Origin: Ophiodon elongatus
Taxonomy: Eukaryota > Chordata > Actinopteri > Perciformes > Hexagrammidae
Length of the DNA: 64,000 bases
NCBI GenBank assembly: GCA_016806645.1
Contig: JACSYO010000686.1
Location: 373,501-437,500 of the forward strand
Reading direction: 5' to 3'
The notes under the pieces were generated by a model. That model had not been told where the DNA came from. It made no database searches and was given only the letters and a program-made list of their open reading frames with translations. The position numbers were made by a program, and so were the translations under genes. Positions 10,749 to 22,745 of the stretch are shown here, piece after piece. The first letter of the stretch is position 1, and each line of letters starts with the position of its first letter.

Positions 10749-11690
10749 GTATTTTGTTGTGTGTTGCTGTCAGTATGGTTAGTTGAATGTAACTTAATAA
10801 CAGTCAGAGGTTGCAGATTGCAATCAACTGAACATCCCTCCCCTCACCTCTCCCTTTTAATGCATGTTGGAGAACTACGGTGGCCTTCAGGTAACATTTT
10901 AAAGTGAAATGATCTCTCTAGAACCAGTGTTTGGTTTGCCCATTCTGGACTTTAAAAAATAGAAAAAGAAAAGAGATACGTCACCAACTACAAACAAACA
11001 AATCTTCTACACATATTGCATAGAATGTATCCACAAATACATCCACAAAAACATACAAATGATACAAAATACAGTTGTGTCTATGGGGTATTAGATGTGA
11101 GAACAATGTTGGTTCTCCATGATTTAATATCTCCCTTTTAAAAACTAACCTATTTTTGAGGCCTCTATACGAAAAAATCATGCCCATACTAAAAACAGTA
11201 TATTTCTGCAACCACAAGGTCTATTTGAATAGTTTTGGGTGTTATTATAAAGGTAATAACTGTCTAGATGTGTAAATATCAGTATATATGTTACTGGTTA
11301 AAAGTAAATGAAGATGGAACACAGGTTCGCCTAAAAAAAAAAAGAAGAAGCACTTTCAGGATGATCATCCCTTTGGAATAATGGAGTTGCAGGTTTAAAC
11401 CTCTTCCAAATCATAGCACAATATGTGAACACTCTCTGCAAAGCTTGACTTTGATAAAGTGAAGCAGAAAAACATCAGAGAGTTTAGTACAGACAGTTCA
11501 GACGAAGTCTCCAAAATGATGAATTGGCATGATAAGTGCAATTTAAATTTTGTCATGTACCAAACTATATATTTCACTTCTTTTTTCACTAATGATGTTC
11601 AATACATCCATATACAGCAGTAACATATACATTGCCAAACCAAAATAATGTTTTTTGCTCTGAAATCCCCATAATGTTTTTTTTTCTCAA
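10747..11690. other. Non-coding stretch without recognised element
   Basis: AT-rich sequence without domain-bearing frames on either strand. An A-run lies at 11332-11342. I see no repeat shared with the rest of the window. Confidence 0.45.
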
Positions 11691-11979
11691 AACCAGAGAG
11701 CTCTAACTTCCACTGCCAAGATATCTGCATATGAATGTTGCACAGAGCTGACTGGGACCTCCTTCTAACTGTCAGACCCTATAGCATGCAGGCACCGCGG
11801 CCGAAATGAGATTGACAGCACTGTTAGCCAATAAGAGTCAGTCAGGCGAAACTTATGGTAATTTGATCGCTGCTATTGGCCAGTTGTTTACCATCCTCCA
11901 TATGTAAATTCTCAGTCTCAGAGCTCCCTGGACCCGTTGTTTTTCTGTAGAGGACTTGTACGGGCCTATTTCAGTGCCT

Positions 11980-12290
11980 ATGTAGCATAAAGCTAACTCG
12001 CGCATGGGCGACATATGGCGAGCGAGTCCAGTCACTGGCGAGATATGAATATGAATATTTGGTTATGCATTTGGTTGGTCTTGTTTAGTTGTGTTTGGAG
12101 CATGTAAAAATGGCTTGCATGATCTTGTAGCGCGGACTTTACTACTGTTTAATCTGATAGGCAACATCATTATATTTGTTCTTACCCCATGGGGTACCCC
12201 CAAGTTCACCCCAGTGTACCCCGAAGCACCCTGCTCAGGGGGCTCTCGGGGAGACCTAAGCACTCTGACACTCAGGAATGGCCTCGCAAG
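11980..12290 (+). repeat. Interspersed repeat with GGGGTAC motifs (copy 1)
   Basis: It matches 50895-51177 in inverted orientation. Shared blocks include GACATATGGCGAG, ATGAATATTTGG, GGTTGGTCTTGTTTAGTTGT, GGAGCATGTA and ATCTTGTAG, then repeated GTACCCC/GGGGTAC motifs. The homologous segment may begin further left, near 11690. No coding frame was recognised and the class is unknown. Confidence 0.7.
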
Positions 12291-12300
12291 AATAGGACTG

Positions 12301-13325
12301 ATTTAAAATGGCAGATTGCATTTTGAGCCATTTTCAACCACAAAATGCTGATTTTTATAATTATTTTTAAAGGAATGTCAATATTTACACCAGCACTGAT
12401 GTATTTCATCAAATTAGTCATATGATTTAATTTATAGGATAAAGGAGCTGTACCTAACAATCTGAACATTAATATTGCAGCAAACGGCTATTTCCTTTGT
12501 AAAGCTATAGTGGACTAATGTCTACCCGAACAGGTAATGAAGTCACTCTCCCACCGTGTGTTTTGATATACATGCTTATCCTTGCCGGCAGTGTGCCTAT
12601 TAGTTTATGTTAGTTCATGTGAGCATGCCCCACTGGGAAACTCACGGCCGCCGCTTTGCTGAATAAGGCCACCAAAACTGCCATGCTGTACGTAGAGACC
12701 ACAATGGGATTGTCTCTTCCCGACTGCTATTAGGCTTGGTAGATGTACTCGCAAAGCCATCCCGCCAAGTGTTTCTTGGATTGGGTTTTACACACCATCC
12801 CCGAAACACACATCACAGCTGTTCAGTGCGTATTGTGAGAAAACTGTGCCTTAAAACGCTTCTAGTGATAATCAGTGTGAATTATAATCTGTTTTCTTGA
12901 AGAATGTTTAAAACCAAATCTAAACTTACTAGATGTTTTACATTCCGAAACTTACTAGATGTGTGTATAATAATAGCGCTTTGTGGTATATTCGTTTAAA
13001 GTAACAAACCTAAAGATAATAAGTTGACCATGAAAATGAAGTTCATCAGAATTCAAAGATTGACGGTCAACATGTTGACGGTCTACTCCTTTTTGAAATA
13101 ATGAGGCACCTGCTTCAGGAGATGCAGAGCTGGATCCCGGAAGTCGGAGGTGGAGCAGATTGAGGTCATAGGCCAATCCCTGCATGAAACGTGTTGCTAA
13201 CGTATGGCAAATAGGTGGACTTTACGGCGGTACTTAACCTGAGTGTTTCTGGAAAAACGGCAGTTCTGGTGTGGTCTGTGTCGAGCAGATCGCAGCTGAA
13301 CTCTATTCCATGGGATATTTAGCTT
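12301..13325. other. Non-coding stretch, possible continuation of the adjacent repeat
   Basis: No domains. A moderately GC-rich patch lies at 12580-12850, which could belong to the interspersed repeat ending at 12290, but the second copy in this window does not extend this far and cannot confirm it. Confidence 0.4.
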
Positions 13326-13329
13326 TTTA

Positions 13330-13480
13330 TTTCTTTGTATTGTGTGATTTAATGTGTAATTGCTTTCAATCAAAAGTAAATACTTTTTTACTTCAACTTC
13401 GAACCACTTCTCGGCTTTATTTTGTTGAGGGATTCGTCGTTGGGCCTAGGCTCAGTCGTCCGTCCTGAGGGGACTATCTT
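13330..13480 (+). repeat. Direct repeat flanking the DIRS recombinase remnant (left)
   Basis: About 150 bases similar to 14465-14615 in the same orientation: GTGTAATTGCTTTCA, AGTAAATACTTTTTT, AACTTCGAACCAC, a GATTC(G/C)TC block and GTCCTGAG. The pair brackets the tyrosine recombinase portion of a DIRS element. It may be an LTR-like or split-repeat component of that element, or an independent insertion. Confidence 0.6.
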
Positions 13481-14045
13481 CATGGAAAAAGAAGTCTGAA
13501 TACTCAACAGTATGATAGGCACCATACGTTCAACATAACATGCCAACACACAAACTGGGCAAAGCAGATATAACTTAGGCCTCTTGTCCCCGGCTTGGGA
13601 GAAGAAAAAAAGCATTTAATTGTATAACCATTGACCTGAAAGAACTCCTTAGGTTCTCGGGAACAAAGGAGGAATTTGGTCAGAGGGTTGCCCTGCTACA
13701 GTCACCACGGACCAGCAAGCAACTGGGGTGCACGGACAGGGCGGTTAGTTCAAAAACTCTCTTGGCTGAGGACAGTGCAGGCAAAAAAACTGTCTTGAAC
13801 AACAACGCCTTCAGAGAGGAGTGCTCCAAAGGCTTAAAGGGATCATTCACCAAGGTCTCAAACACCAATGGTGCAGTTGCCACTGCTGGGAGAAGGCAAG
13901 CATCACTGGGCGTTGTTTCCTGACCCCCTGTAAGAACCGCATCATGAGAGGGTGGCTAAAGACTGGTCTGTCACGAAAACCCTTGTTGCCAAAGGAAATG
14001 ACTGCTTACCACTTTGCCTTGTGACAGACAATGGTGGAATTATAG
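13460..14045 (-). pseudogene. DIRS-type tyrosine recombinase remnant
   Basis: The minus strand reads, across several frames, HPLMMRFLQGVRKQRP, then an LPAV..LVFETL block, PFKPLEHSSLK, SSAKRVFELTALSV and finally GDKRPKLYLLCPVCVLACYV. This is the order of blocks in the tyrosine recombinase of fish DIRS-like retrotransposons, which integrate through a circular intermediate instead of using a DDE integrase. Frameshifts lie near 13885 and 13640 and there is an in-frame stop after 13680. The C-terminal catalytic tail (R-H-R-Y) is not visible. Confidence 0.7.
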
Positions 14046-14148
14046 AAAAAAAAATTGAATTGAATAGCCTGTATGGTCTGCGCGGTTGTAAAGGTTAAAT
14101 AGAAAAAGCTCCTAAAGCGACTGTTTTATGCCGTTATTTTATAACCAT

Positions 14149-14256
14149 TTCATAATTACAGTGTGTTTAAACTATTTCATAATTACAGTGTGTTTAAACT
14201 AATTCATAATTACCATATGCTTAAACTATTTTATAATTACCATGTGTATAAATTAT
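14149..14256. repeat. 27-bp tandem repeat, four copies
   Basis: TTCATAATTACAGTGTGTTT-type units recur with a 27-base period at 14149, 14176, 14203 and 14230. The later units diverge (CCATATGCTT, CCATGTGTAT). The period is a multiple of three, so it reads as a nine-residue peptide repeat in one frame, probably by chance. Confidence 0.85.
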
Positions 14257-14464
14257 ACCAAGGCAGTGAATTATGGACGGTTACATGTATTGTGCAATCG
14301 CAGGAGGTCTTTCGCAACCGGAAGCAGACCTGCGCAAGGTCGCAGCAGGATGACGCACTAAAAATGCGTTCCATGGGATTTAAGGACGAGACGATACCAC
14401 GTGACGAGAGACGAGAAGACCTGTTGCGCAATTCTGTTTCATGAGACATTTTTCTTATTTTTCA

Positions 14465-14615
14465 TCTTGTGTATTTAAGGTGTAATTGCTTTCATTCAAA
14501 GTAAATACTTTTTTGCTTAAACTTCGAACCACCATTTGGCTTTGTTTATTATCGGATTCCTCATTGGGGCGCTGCCTTTTTGTCGTGCGTCCTGAGTAGT
14601 ACATTTTTCGGAGAG
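14465..14615 (+). repeat. Direct repeat flanking the DIRS recombinase remnant (right)
   Basis: Partner of 13330-13480. It contains GTGTAATTGCTTTCATTC, AAGTAAATACTTTTTT, AACTTCGAACCACC and CATTGGGGCGCTGCC. The last block could be read as a primer-binding-site-like sequence, but a matching tRNA cannot be named from memory with confidence. Confidence 0.6.
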
Positions 14616-14629
14616 AAGGAGTGTATTCC

Positions 14630-15110
14630 TCACACGGTGAAGCCCCCACTTGTCTGGTAGGGGTATCCACCATTGGACATGAGGTTGGGACGCCTGTTCT
14701 CCAGTACCTTGAGCGCCTTTAGTGACCGCCATAAGCCTTGTGGACCAAACAGTGTACAAACTACGCCCTGCATGTTGATATGCACCGCCTTGGTGCGATT
14801 ATCGGTCAGCATTAGCATGTGCTTCCCACATGTCAGGGTCTTGATGTGCTGACATCTTAGAAGTCTTCGAAGCGTCTGAAGTGATCCCACCACAGCTGGT
14901 GTCTAATCATGGGCAGTACTTGGCAGGCCAGTGGCAGCTGAGCACTGCTCTCTGCGTGGTCTTCGCCGATGCACTCATTGTGAAGATCAGTCCAGCAATG
15001 AGCCCGGGGCAGGCACTGACAATGCTCTTGAAGCAGCAAATTGCCATATCCTGAAGAGAAAAAGGATGGCAAACAGCGCTGTCTCGATCTTGTTTTTTCC
15101 ACCGAAGAAA
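14630..15110 (-). pseudogene. DIRS reverse transcriptase / RNase H remnant
   Basis: The minus-strand frame shows LMLTDNRTKAVHINMQGVV, which aligns with the RNase H block of DIRS elements (usually RTDNTTAVAYINHQGG-like), followed in shifting frames by a GG/W-L-HP tail block. Sequence upstream (to 15110) is in several short frames without clear motifs. It lies upstream of the recombinase remnant on the same strand, the normal gene order for DIRS, so I infer one broken element spanning about 13330-15110. Confidence 0.6.
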
Positions 15111-15224
15111 TATTAGCAAACTGAGATCTGTATTATCAACAGCTGAACTAGAGATGATCATACATGATTTTCTTCTTGTATTTATTAGTGTAATGCACTT
15201 TTCTCCTCACTCAGTATGTCTACA

Positions 15225-15400
15225 ATTAACCATTTGCAGGTATTCCAGAATGCTGCCACCAGATTACTGACTAGGACAAAGAAACTGTCTCTTCTGTGAC
15301 TTTGTTTAAAAATCATCTCAAGACATACCTATTTACACTGGCATTGGAGTAAAATTCATGCTCTAGGCCTGCTTTTAATCTGTTTTTATTGTGTATTTTA
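15225..15400 (+). pseudogene. L2/CR1-type LINE carboxy-terminal fragment
   Basis: One frame reads VFQNAATRLLTRTKK, matching the QNAAARLLT block found after the RT palm in L2-type LINEs (compare 31050-31085). After a deletion it continues with TLFKNHLKTYLFTLALE and a stop, corresponding to the C-terminal FKxxLKTxLF block. Only about 55 codons remain. Confidence 0.75.
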
Positions 15401-15441
15401 CTGTGCCTTCTTAAATATGTCTCTTGTGTAATTACAATAAG

Positions 15442-17822
15442 TAATTAAAGCTGCAAGCAGCGATGTACGGGTCCTCGCACCTTTGCGCAAGTTGGGCCGC
15501 GCGGCCGAGAATGTCTGCGACCATCGGACAACGCGACAACATGAGCAATTCATGTAAAACTCACAATGGCCGGCTTCTGATATGGTTTGGAGCATGGTCC
15601 CAAGAGACTTATTTGTAAGTTTACATGTGTTACATAAGGCTACCAAATTTTGTATATTTTTGTCAAACGTACTGCGAGGGCTGCTTTGTCGAATTTTGTC
15701 GGAATTTTGTTGACATTTTGTAGGGGGCACTATCGAGCCGATTCTTAATTTTGAAGAATTCCAAACATATCATATAACTATATTCAGGTCATTAAATGTG
15801 TGTGCTATGTTTTGGTCTGTTTTGAGCATGTTTAGCCCCTCAAAAACATATTTGTTTTTCATGACGAAGATTGAGTTGCTACGGCAACAGCCTTCGACAA
15901 AACAGCAACATTTTGATAACTTTTAATCACTAAGGTTTTTACATTGTACTGACCAAATTTGAAGTATATCTGATGATTTACCGAGGAGGAGTTCGTTTAA
16001 ATAAAGAGCCAAGAAATAGGCAAAAATGAAAGGAAAAATCCAACAGAAATCAAAATGGCCAACTTCCGGTATGGTTTAGAGCATGGTACCAAGAGACTTT
16101 CTTTTAAGCCTACATGTGATACATATGCCTACTAAATTTCTTATATCTGTGTCAAACATACTGCGAGGGCTGCTTTGTCAAAGTTTTGTAGGGGGCGCTA
16201 TCGAGCAACCTTTCCACTCTGAAGCATTAAAATCATGTCAGGTAACTATATTTATGACTTTAAATGTGTGTGCAAAGTTTAGTTACGTTTCAAGCATGTT
16301 TAATACCTAGTACCTTCGTTGTTGACGGCGAAGCATGGGTCGCCACGGCAACGGCGTTACACGAAAGCTCAAAAGCTTTGTGAGTTGGCATTATGAACTT
16401 CTTACATATGTGTGGCAGTAATTTGATATCGATCTGATTTACCTACTAAGAGAAACAGGCCAAAGTATAGAGGCTTTAACTTCCTGTTACCAGTAGGTGG
16501 CGCTATGACTTCGATTCAAAATTGGACTGCTCTTGTCTTCAAGCCTGGAGTCTCATCAAAAATGGGAAATTTGGAAAGGATCTGATCATGTGGAGTTGAG
16601 TTACATCGGTTTATTCGTTCACGGCGAAGGATCAACATTCTCAAAGCCGCAACATCGCTGCCCTTTAACGAATTCTTACAATCTTCACAATTAAGCATTA
16701 GCAAAGTCTTATTAGCAAAGTCTTTCTGACAAACTTTTAGAGGGATCTGGTGAATTTGCTAGGAGGAATAGATCAGAGTATAAAACTTGTCATTTTCTTT
16801 TGGCAATAGGTGGTGCTCTGATATTGTGAAACTTTTTTGCATTGGAATGCGCTCAGGCCTTAACTACCATAATGTACAAGAACTTTCGGGCAAATTGGAT
16901 AATGTACCTTGGACTTACAGCAACATCCACTTTTGTGGCGAACCGCAAGAAATGGGCGTATACTTGGAGCCCCGCAACGTCAAAGCCGTTCAAAGACAAC
17001 TCGCCATTTTGATAACTTTTCATCATCAAGGTCTTCAGATCATTCTGACCAAATTTGAAGTTGATTGCATGAATTCTGTAGGAGGAGTTCGTTCACGTAC
17101 AACTTCTGAAAATTATGAGAAATGGCTTAAAATGCAGAAATTGGGCAATTTACTGCATCGCCCCCTAGTGTTTGAATATAATGAAAATGACAGAGTAAGT
17201 TAAAGGAAGCGATGTGGACATATGCTACAAATTTGGTGATGATAGGCCAAGTGATTTGGATATTACGTGGATTGAAAACTAAGCCACGCCCCTTAGAAGT
17301 TGATTGGTCGTTTTTGTTCTCAACACAATGAGATTTCAACAAGCTCTTGCTAACTTGTGATGACATTGAACCAATAATGAACCACATAACATTTTGTAAG
17401 AATCAGAACCAGCGTTTAGGAGAATTTGGAAATAATGTGTTTTTCACAAAATTCAAAATGGTGGAAAATCTAAGTAGGCGGAGCTTCATGTTACAACGTA
17501 ACTTTTCGTAGAGCAGACGGAACCGGACATGTGTGTCGAATTTCAAGTCCATTGGTGATTGGGGGCGAATTTCATTGGCTTTCAAAAGAAAGACAATTCT
17601 AGGGGGCGCTATAGAGACATTTCTTTCTACCCAAATGCGAGACCCCTAAAATATAAAAATGTTCACCAGTCCTGATATGCATGTCAACTTTGACAACTTT
17701 TCAGATATGATAAAGCCCCCAAAAAGGCAGTTAGATTGCAGAATAATAATAATAGGAATAATAAACATTCCAGTTTCAATAGGGTCCTCTCGGACCGACT
17801 TCGTCGGTGCTCGGACCCTAAT
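15442..17822 (+). mobile_element. Hairpin-ended non-coding element, full-length copy
   Basis: The element starts near TAATTAAAGCTGCAAGCAGC and ends CGGACCCTAATTA, with a nested palindrome at 17781-17819 (AGGGTCC..CCGACTTCGTCGG..GGACCCT). Other copies are at 57111-57612, 57612-59852 and, inverted, 61671-64000. No long frame is conserved between copies. Inside, diverged modules recur (see findings). The terminal hairpin, the A/T-rich insertion site, the nearby ATT microsatellite in another copy and the head-to-tail pair are reminiscent of Helitron2/Helentron-type non-autonomous elements. That class assignment is inference. Confidence 0.75.
17781..17819. other. Terminal nested hairpin of the non-coding element
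   Basis: The outer arms AGGGTCC (17781-17787) and GGACCCT (17813-17819) pair, and the inner arms CCGAC (17795-17799) and GTCGG (17803-17807) pair around TTC. The same hairpin occurs at 57572-57611 and three times at 61673-61836. It lies at the extreme 3' end, where rolling-circle elements carry a termination hairpin. Confidence 0.8.
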
Positions 17823-18004
17823 TAATTATACAATAATTACTTATTGTAATTTATTGGCCCCTTGTATGGTCATTGTGTGTTAGTCAAGCACTTTGTGACT
17901 TCTGTCTGTAAAAAGTTCCATATAAATAAATTGTACTTACTTACTTACTTAATTGTCATTTTCAAGAGATTGTTGTAACATATAAGTTATAAGACGTATT
18001 TGGT

Positions 18005-18330
18005 CAAATAATGTCACATGCTTGGGTTTTGTTTTGTTTCCTGTTTTATTTTGAATTTCCCTGCCTCTTGTTTCCTCTGTTCAGTTCACGTCCTGTCCTT
18101 GTGATTGTCTGCCCCACACCTAATTGAATCCTCCTGTGTCTAATCACCTGCACCTCCCCAGTATATTTAAATTTTGTTTGTCTCCTGCCTTCTTGTCGTT
18201 TTGTCTGCTTCTATCGCTGCGCCAGACCCTGCGCCTATCGGTATGTTCCCTGCTGTCTTGGAAGTTTTGCTTTTCATTAAATTACTTTTACACCATTCCA
18301 TGGCATTTGGGTCCATCCCCGTTGACCTTT
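18005..18330 (+). repeat. Solo gypsy-type LTR remnant
   Basis: Begins near GTCACATGCTTGGG. It has a TATA-like TATATTTAAAT at 18161-18171, a pyrimidine-rich middle, CATTAAAT in place of AATAAA, and a final block ACACCATTCCATGGCATTTGGGTCCATCC typical of fish gypsy LTR ends as I remember them (compare the GGGTCCAT block at 8107-8126 on the minus strand). No internal gypsy sequence is attached. Confidence 0.5.
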
Positions 18331-19084
18331 TTTGCCCCTTATCTAAAAGGTCTGAGGAATAATGTAATGTAATCCACCTCCCATGGCAGCAGCCATTTAT
18401 TCCAGCTGTCCTCATGGGATTTCCTGCTTTCCATCTACTGACACTATCCAGTAGCAGTGCCATGCTCCCGAAACTAATGCACTCAATCTTTACTAAGGTC
18501 AATGGTGGAAGGAAGGAACAAACATTCAGTGGAAAAAAAAACTACTTCCAACATGTTTGGACTCTTCAGGAAAGACAAGGAGACTGAAAATGTGACTCTC
18601 TTAGAGATATGAAAGCTGACACAATCCTATGTGTTGAATCTTTTAGTAAGTTCAGCATCCCACCCATAATTTTAAATGAAGCTTACAAAAAGACTATTTA
18701 TTACTATTTGATTTCTTTATTTGATAAGATGTACATGAAATGCAATGTGACTGTTTTCCCAACACGCTCCAATTTTAGTATAAAATACATCATTTGTCTT
18801 TCAGAAGACGAATAAAAAAAAGAAACCTCTTTAAATAAAAAAAAAAATTTGGTTTCAAGAAAGTTGAAGATGATCGTCTAATGAAGCTCTAGCACAAGTA
18901 TATTCAGGAACACTGTACTTTTTTATGGTTAGGCCTGATGTTTATTTCTCAAACATCATACCATTTACTCAAGCATGCTCACTCATACATTCTTTACTGT
19001 CATTGTTTGGGGCTGTCGATCATTAAATCAGCTGGTCTCTGCTATCCACTCTACATACTTAGCCTCATCTCTGCCTTTAGAAAA

Positions 19085-19280
19085 CTCTGTTACATTGTAA
19101 CCATGGTTCCCTGAGTGAAGAGACTCCAAATACTCCAAATGTACGGGGACTCTGTGAGACACCCCGTGAGGAGACCAAGGAGACAAGATTCTGGACCCTG
19201 GTATTTCAAATGAGTAGTCCACACCACCAGAGTCCTCAAAACTGTGATGAAATAAACCCCTAATATACACTGTACACAAA
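19085..19280 (+). repeat. DIRS inverted-terminal-repeat-like fragment
   Basis: TGTTACATTGTAACCATGGT followed by TCCCTGAGTGAAGAGACTC resembles the terminal repeats of fish DIRS elements (TGTAACC..GGTTCCCTGAG). The region ends without adjoining DIRS coding sequence. The call is from remembered motif similarity only. Confidence 0.4.
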
Positions 19281-20879
19281 TTAATTGATTAGTGACACCA
19301 CAGACTCTGCGTATCCCTGCCACAGGCTGTGCCGCAGACGCACCCTGAAGCATGGCCAACCTCACAAGACGCCACAAAGGGTTATCCCTAGCTGTCAGTG
19401 CATGCTCCACTCCCAAGCAGATCACACAGTCCCAAGCAGATGTAATGGCAATTGTATATTCTTAGTTGTACTTTTTATTCGTATCAAAGTGAACTGGTAT
19501 ACAAGCTGTTATTGTCACTGCCTGCATTGGGTAACTTCTGTGTCATGCAGCAGCTGTTTAAGTAGCATTCACCTTTACTTTCCAATTAAGTTATCAAGTA
19601 CCATCTGTTAAGTAATAAAGTACTTATCTGGACATGTCATAAGTTAAGGGCAGGACGTATACATCTGTATGTGTTGTGACCACGCGGTAAGCGGATATAT
19701 GCCAATTTCCTTTTCTGATCAACTTATTCTCAAGTTGTCTTGCTACTGCTCTCACCTCTCCTACTCTCACAGAAATCAATGAATCGGTGAACGCATGTGC
19801 ACCTGGGCTTAATAAGCCCGAGCTTATCTTCTCAGGGCAGACGCCCCTCCATTACAAATCATTCTGTAGAGCCAAGTCTGTGACGATTTTATCATCACAC
19901 ATCATCTGCTTATAATCAATCTTTTCTCCATCTTACGACTCTCTCCTGATGAAATGCCTGTTGTTACTCTAGTTGCTTGTTGATGGATAATTTGAAATGA
20001 CACTTACTAGTGTGTATACTTCAGGATACTGCCTGATTTTTTTTATTTTCAGTGCTGTACAACCTTCTGGAAAGGTTGTTCCCAGAATGCATGTTCTGTT
20101 CTGGTGTTCTTACGATGCCAAAAAAGTAAAACCAAAAAAAAACTGACCACCACCTGTATTGCAGTCTTTCATGTAGCATTTAGGGTTCCAACACCTCATT
20201 ACAGACCAGGAGACTGAGTGACAGATGTTTCATCAAAATGTATGTTGGCCCATTCACACTAATACCAAACCTGACTCGGACCTGAAAAACATGAAAGTTC
20301 AAGCAATGAATACTTTTTATAGACCCTGTTTTACATTGATTACATATTGATTCAGCAGTGAAATGTGAAGTACACCGACTCATATACTGTACCTAAGTAA
20401 AAAGTATAGAGTAACATTTGTACATCCATCTGATGCAACTTTATACTCCTACACTACTACAGGTAAAGTTTTCTTCACTATATTTACCTGAGAGCTAGAC
20501 TTACAGAATAACAAAATGTATGATCATTCATTTCTATTTTATTTTGGTCATATGTTGTGGAGCATGCCCTGTCATAGTCTAAATGTAGCTTGAAGCGAAC
20601 ATTTCTGCAAATCTTATTTCTAAATCAATTATTGTTTTTCATAAAATGACAGATTATTTTTCAATTGCAGAAACTGAGTGTAATCTTTCAGAAAATGAAA
20701 ATGTCCTAGTTGAGTTGGCTGTAACAAAGAGTCAAATCTAAGTTTTCTAAATTTGACTGAACATAAATCATTTAGTTTTGAAAATAACATTGATCCTGAG
20801 GCAAATTTGTATAATGACTATAAATCAAATTCTGAATATTACACTGAGAATCAGTTCAATAATCAAAATTCGGAGGGTT
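19281..20879. other. Non-coding stretch without recognised element
   Basis: No domains on either strand. A decayed continuation of the DIRS-like fragment at its left side is possible. The rest is AT-rich and shows no similarity to other parts of the window. Confidence 0.45.
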
Positions 20880-22745
20880 TCTCAATCATAAATTTTAATA
20901 GTAGAAGTCTCCTTTCAAATGTTTAGAGACTGTTTTAAAGACTATTTAAAATCATTAAAACATACATTTCAAGTTACTGCTATAAGTGAGACTTGGTTAA
21001 CAAATGAAAAGGGGTATATGTTCAGAGAAAATCAGAAACATTTTATATACAGAAAGAATTTCAATGTAAGATAATCAATAGCACAGTTGATGATATTATG
21101 GAGAGTTTGACAATTCAAATTCACTCTACTAAATTCAAGAGAATATTCTTGAGTTGCATTTATAGAACGCCTGGTTCCTGCATTGACCAATTTATGAATA
21201 CCTTAGTTGATATTTTTGGTAAAGTCTGTGGTGACTTTTAATATTGATCTGTTAAAATGGAAAAAACATAAATTAACAGACTGTTGGAATGCAATGTTTA
21301 GCTTTGGTCTCTGGCCTCTTATTGATAACTAAGGAAAGTCCCACACTTATTGATTACATTTTCACAAATGTTTATGACTAAGTAACAAGTGGTTTGTTTT
21401 TAACTATCAGTGATTTTCCTATTTTTGTGAGTTACTTTACAAGAAATATTTACAACTGAGAACCAATAAAAGTGAAGAAAAATATAAGTTGTATAAGAAT
21501 ACACTGACTTCCACTATGAGATCACAGAAAAAGGAATACTATAACAATAATACTGGAGGATAGTAAAAATAATATTCAAAGGACTTGGAAAGTAATCAAT
21601 TATATTATTTGAAATAAAGGCAACAAATCTGAATTTCCATGTATTTTCTAAACAGCTCTGATGCTACTGTGGACGATTTATAAAGCATTGTTGATGATTT
21701 CAATGATTTATTTTGTGGGTGTTGAAACTACTTTCGCCAACAAAATTGTTGTGCCCGATACCAAAAAAGATTTGTTTGAAAAACCTTATTAAAAATAGAA
21801 CTACTACTTATGCACTTACGTTGACCTCCAGAAGGCTTTTGATACTATTGATCACAGCAAATTATTGAGAAAATTTGAGAAGTATGGGATAAGAGGGGTA
21901 GCTCACTGTTGTCTGAAAAGCTACAGAAATGTGTGCTAGTTAATTACATGCTTTAAGGACTTGGGACACCTGTGGAGTACCACAGGGATCAGTGATTAGT
22001 CCAATACTTTTTATACTTTATATAACAATATTTGTAATGTCACTATTATTATACAAACTTATTTTGCTCAGGAAAACGTTTGAAGGAACATTTGTTTTCT
22101 ATTGAAAGGGAGCTGGAAATGATCAAATCTTGGTTTGATGATACATTGTCTCTTAATATAAAGAAAACAAAATTCATGGTTTTTGGAAATCAAAAAGAAT
22201 TAGATGGGGATATTGAATAAAAATCTGTGATAAAATTGAGTTTTTGAGACAAAATTCCTCGGGGTTGTGAGCAATCATAAAGTAACATGGAGACAACATA
22301 TTAATGGTAAACTTTCTAATTCAATAGCAATGCTGTATAAATCTAGAGATGTAATAACTTCTAAGGCCTTGCATATCATTTATTGCTCACTTATACTTCC
22401 TTACATATCTTATTGTGTGGGGGTCAACCTATAAAACATTAATAAATTCAAGTCTTGTGACAAAAATTATGTATTATGAATAAGGCTGGTTACTATGAGC
22501 ACCCAAATCCATTGTTTGTAAAATCTCTTGTTATGAAGTTTAATGATTTGGTATATTATAAAATAATACAAGCAATGTTCAGAGCTGAAGCAAAGTCACT
22601 GCCAGACTGTGTACAAAGGATATTTTCAATACATGAGTGTAAACATGATTTAAAGAGATGTTTGTAAGTTTATTGTACAAAAAGATAAAAAAGGGATTAA
22701 AAGAAGACGTGCTGATTGTATTGTGTGTGATGACTGAATAAAACA
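20880..22745 (+). pseudogene. Old, heavily mutated LINE (endonuclease to RT carboxy domain)
   Basis: The remnants occur in the correct order across all three frames: a SIINFNSRSL block and ISETWLTNEK (endonuclease start), a GDFNIDLLKW-like block after a damaged codon, TLIDYIFTN, then RT motif A VDLQKAFDTIDHSKLL at 21819-21866, GVPQGSVISPILFILYI at 21973-22023, and the C-terminal NKAGYYEHPNPLFVKS and KFNDLVYYKI. AATAAA precedes a CTA-rich tail at 22738-22760. Many indels and stops show that it is much older than the other LINE copies here. Confidence 0.8.

Noticed and set aside
10671..10907. Open frame with a His-Thr run
   Set aside because: It is the translation of the (CA)n microsatellite.
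14540..14600. Retroviral-type primer-binding site (ATTGGGGCGCTGCC)
   Set aside because: The match to known primer tRNAs could not be established, and no gag follows; kept only as a remark under the direct repeat.
16787..17203. 138-codon open frame in the hairpin-ended element (similar frame at 62349-62876 on the minus strand)
   Set aside because: Both frames lie in homologous DNA, but the third copy (58887-59189) is shortened and shifted, with no recognisable domain. Shared openness follows from shared DNA; I considered it as a candidate element protein and found no support.
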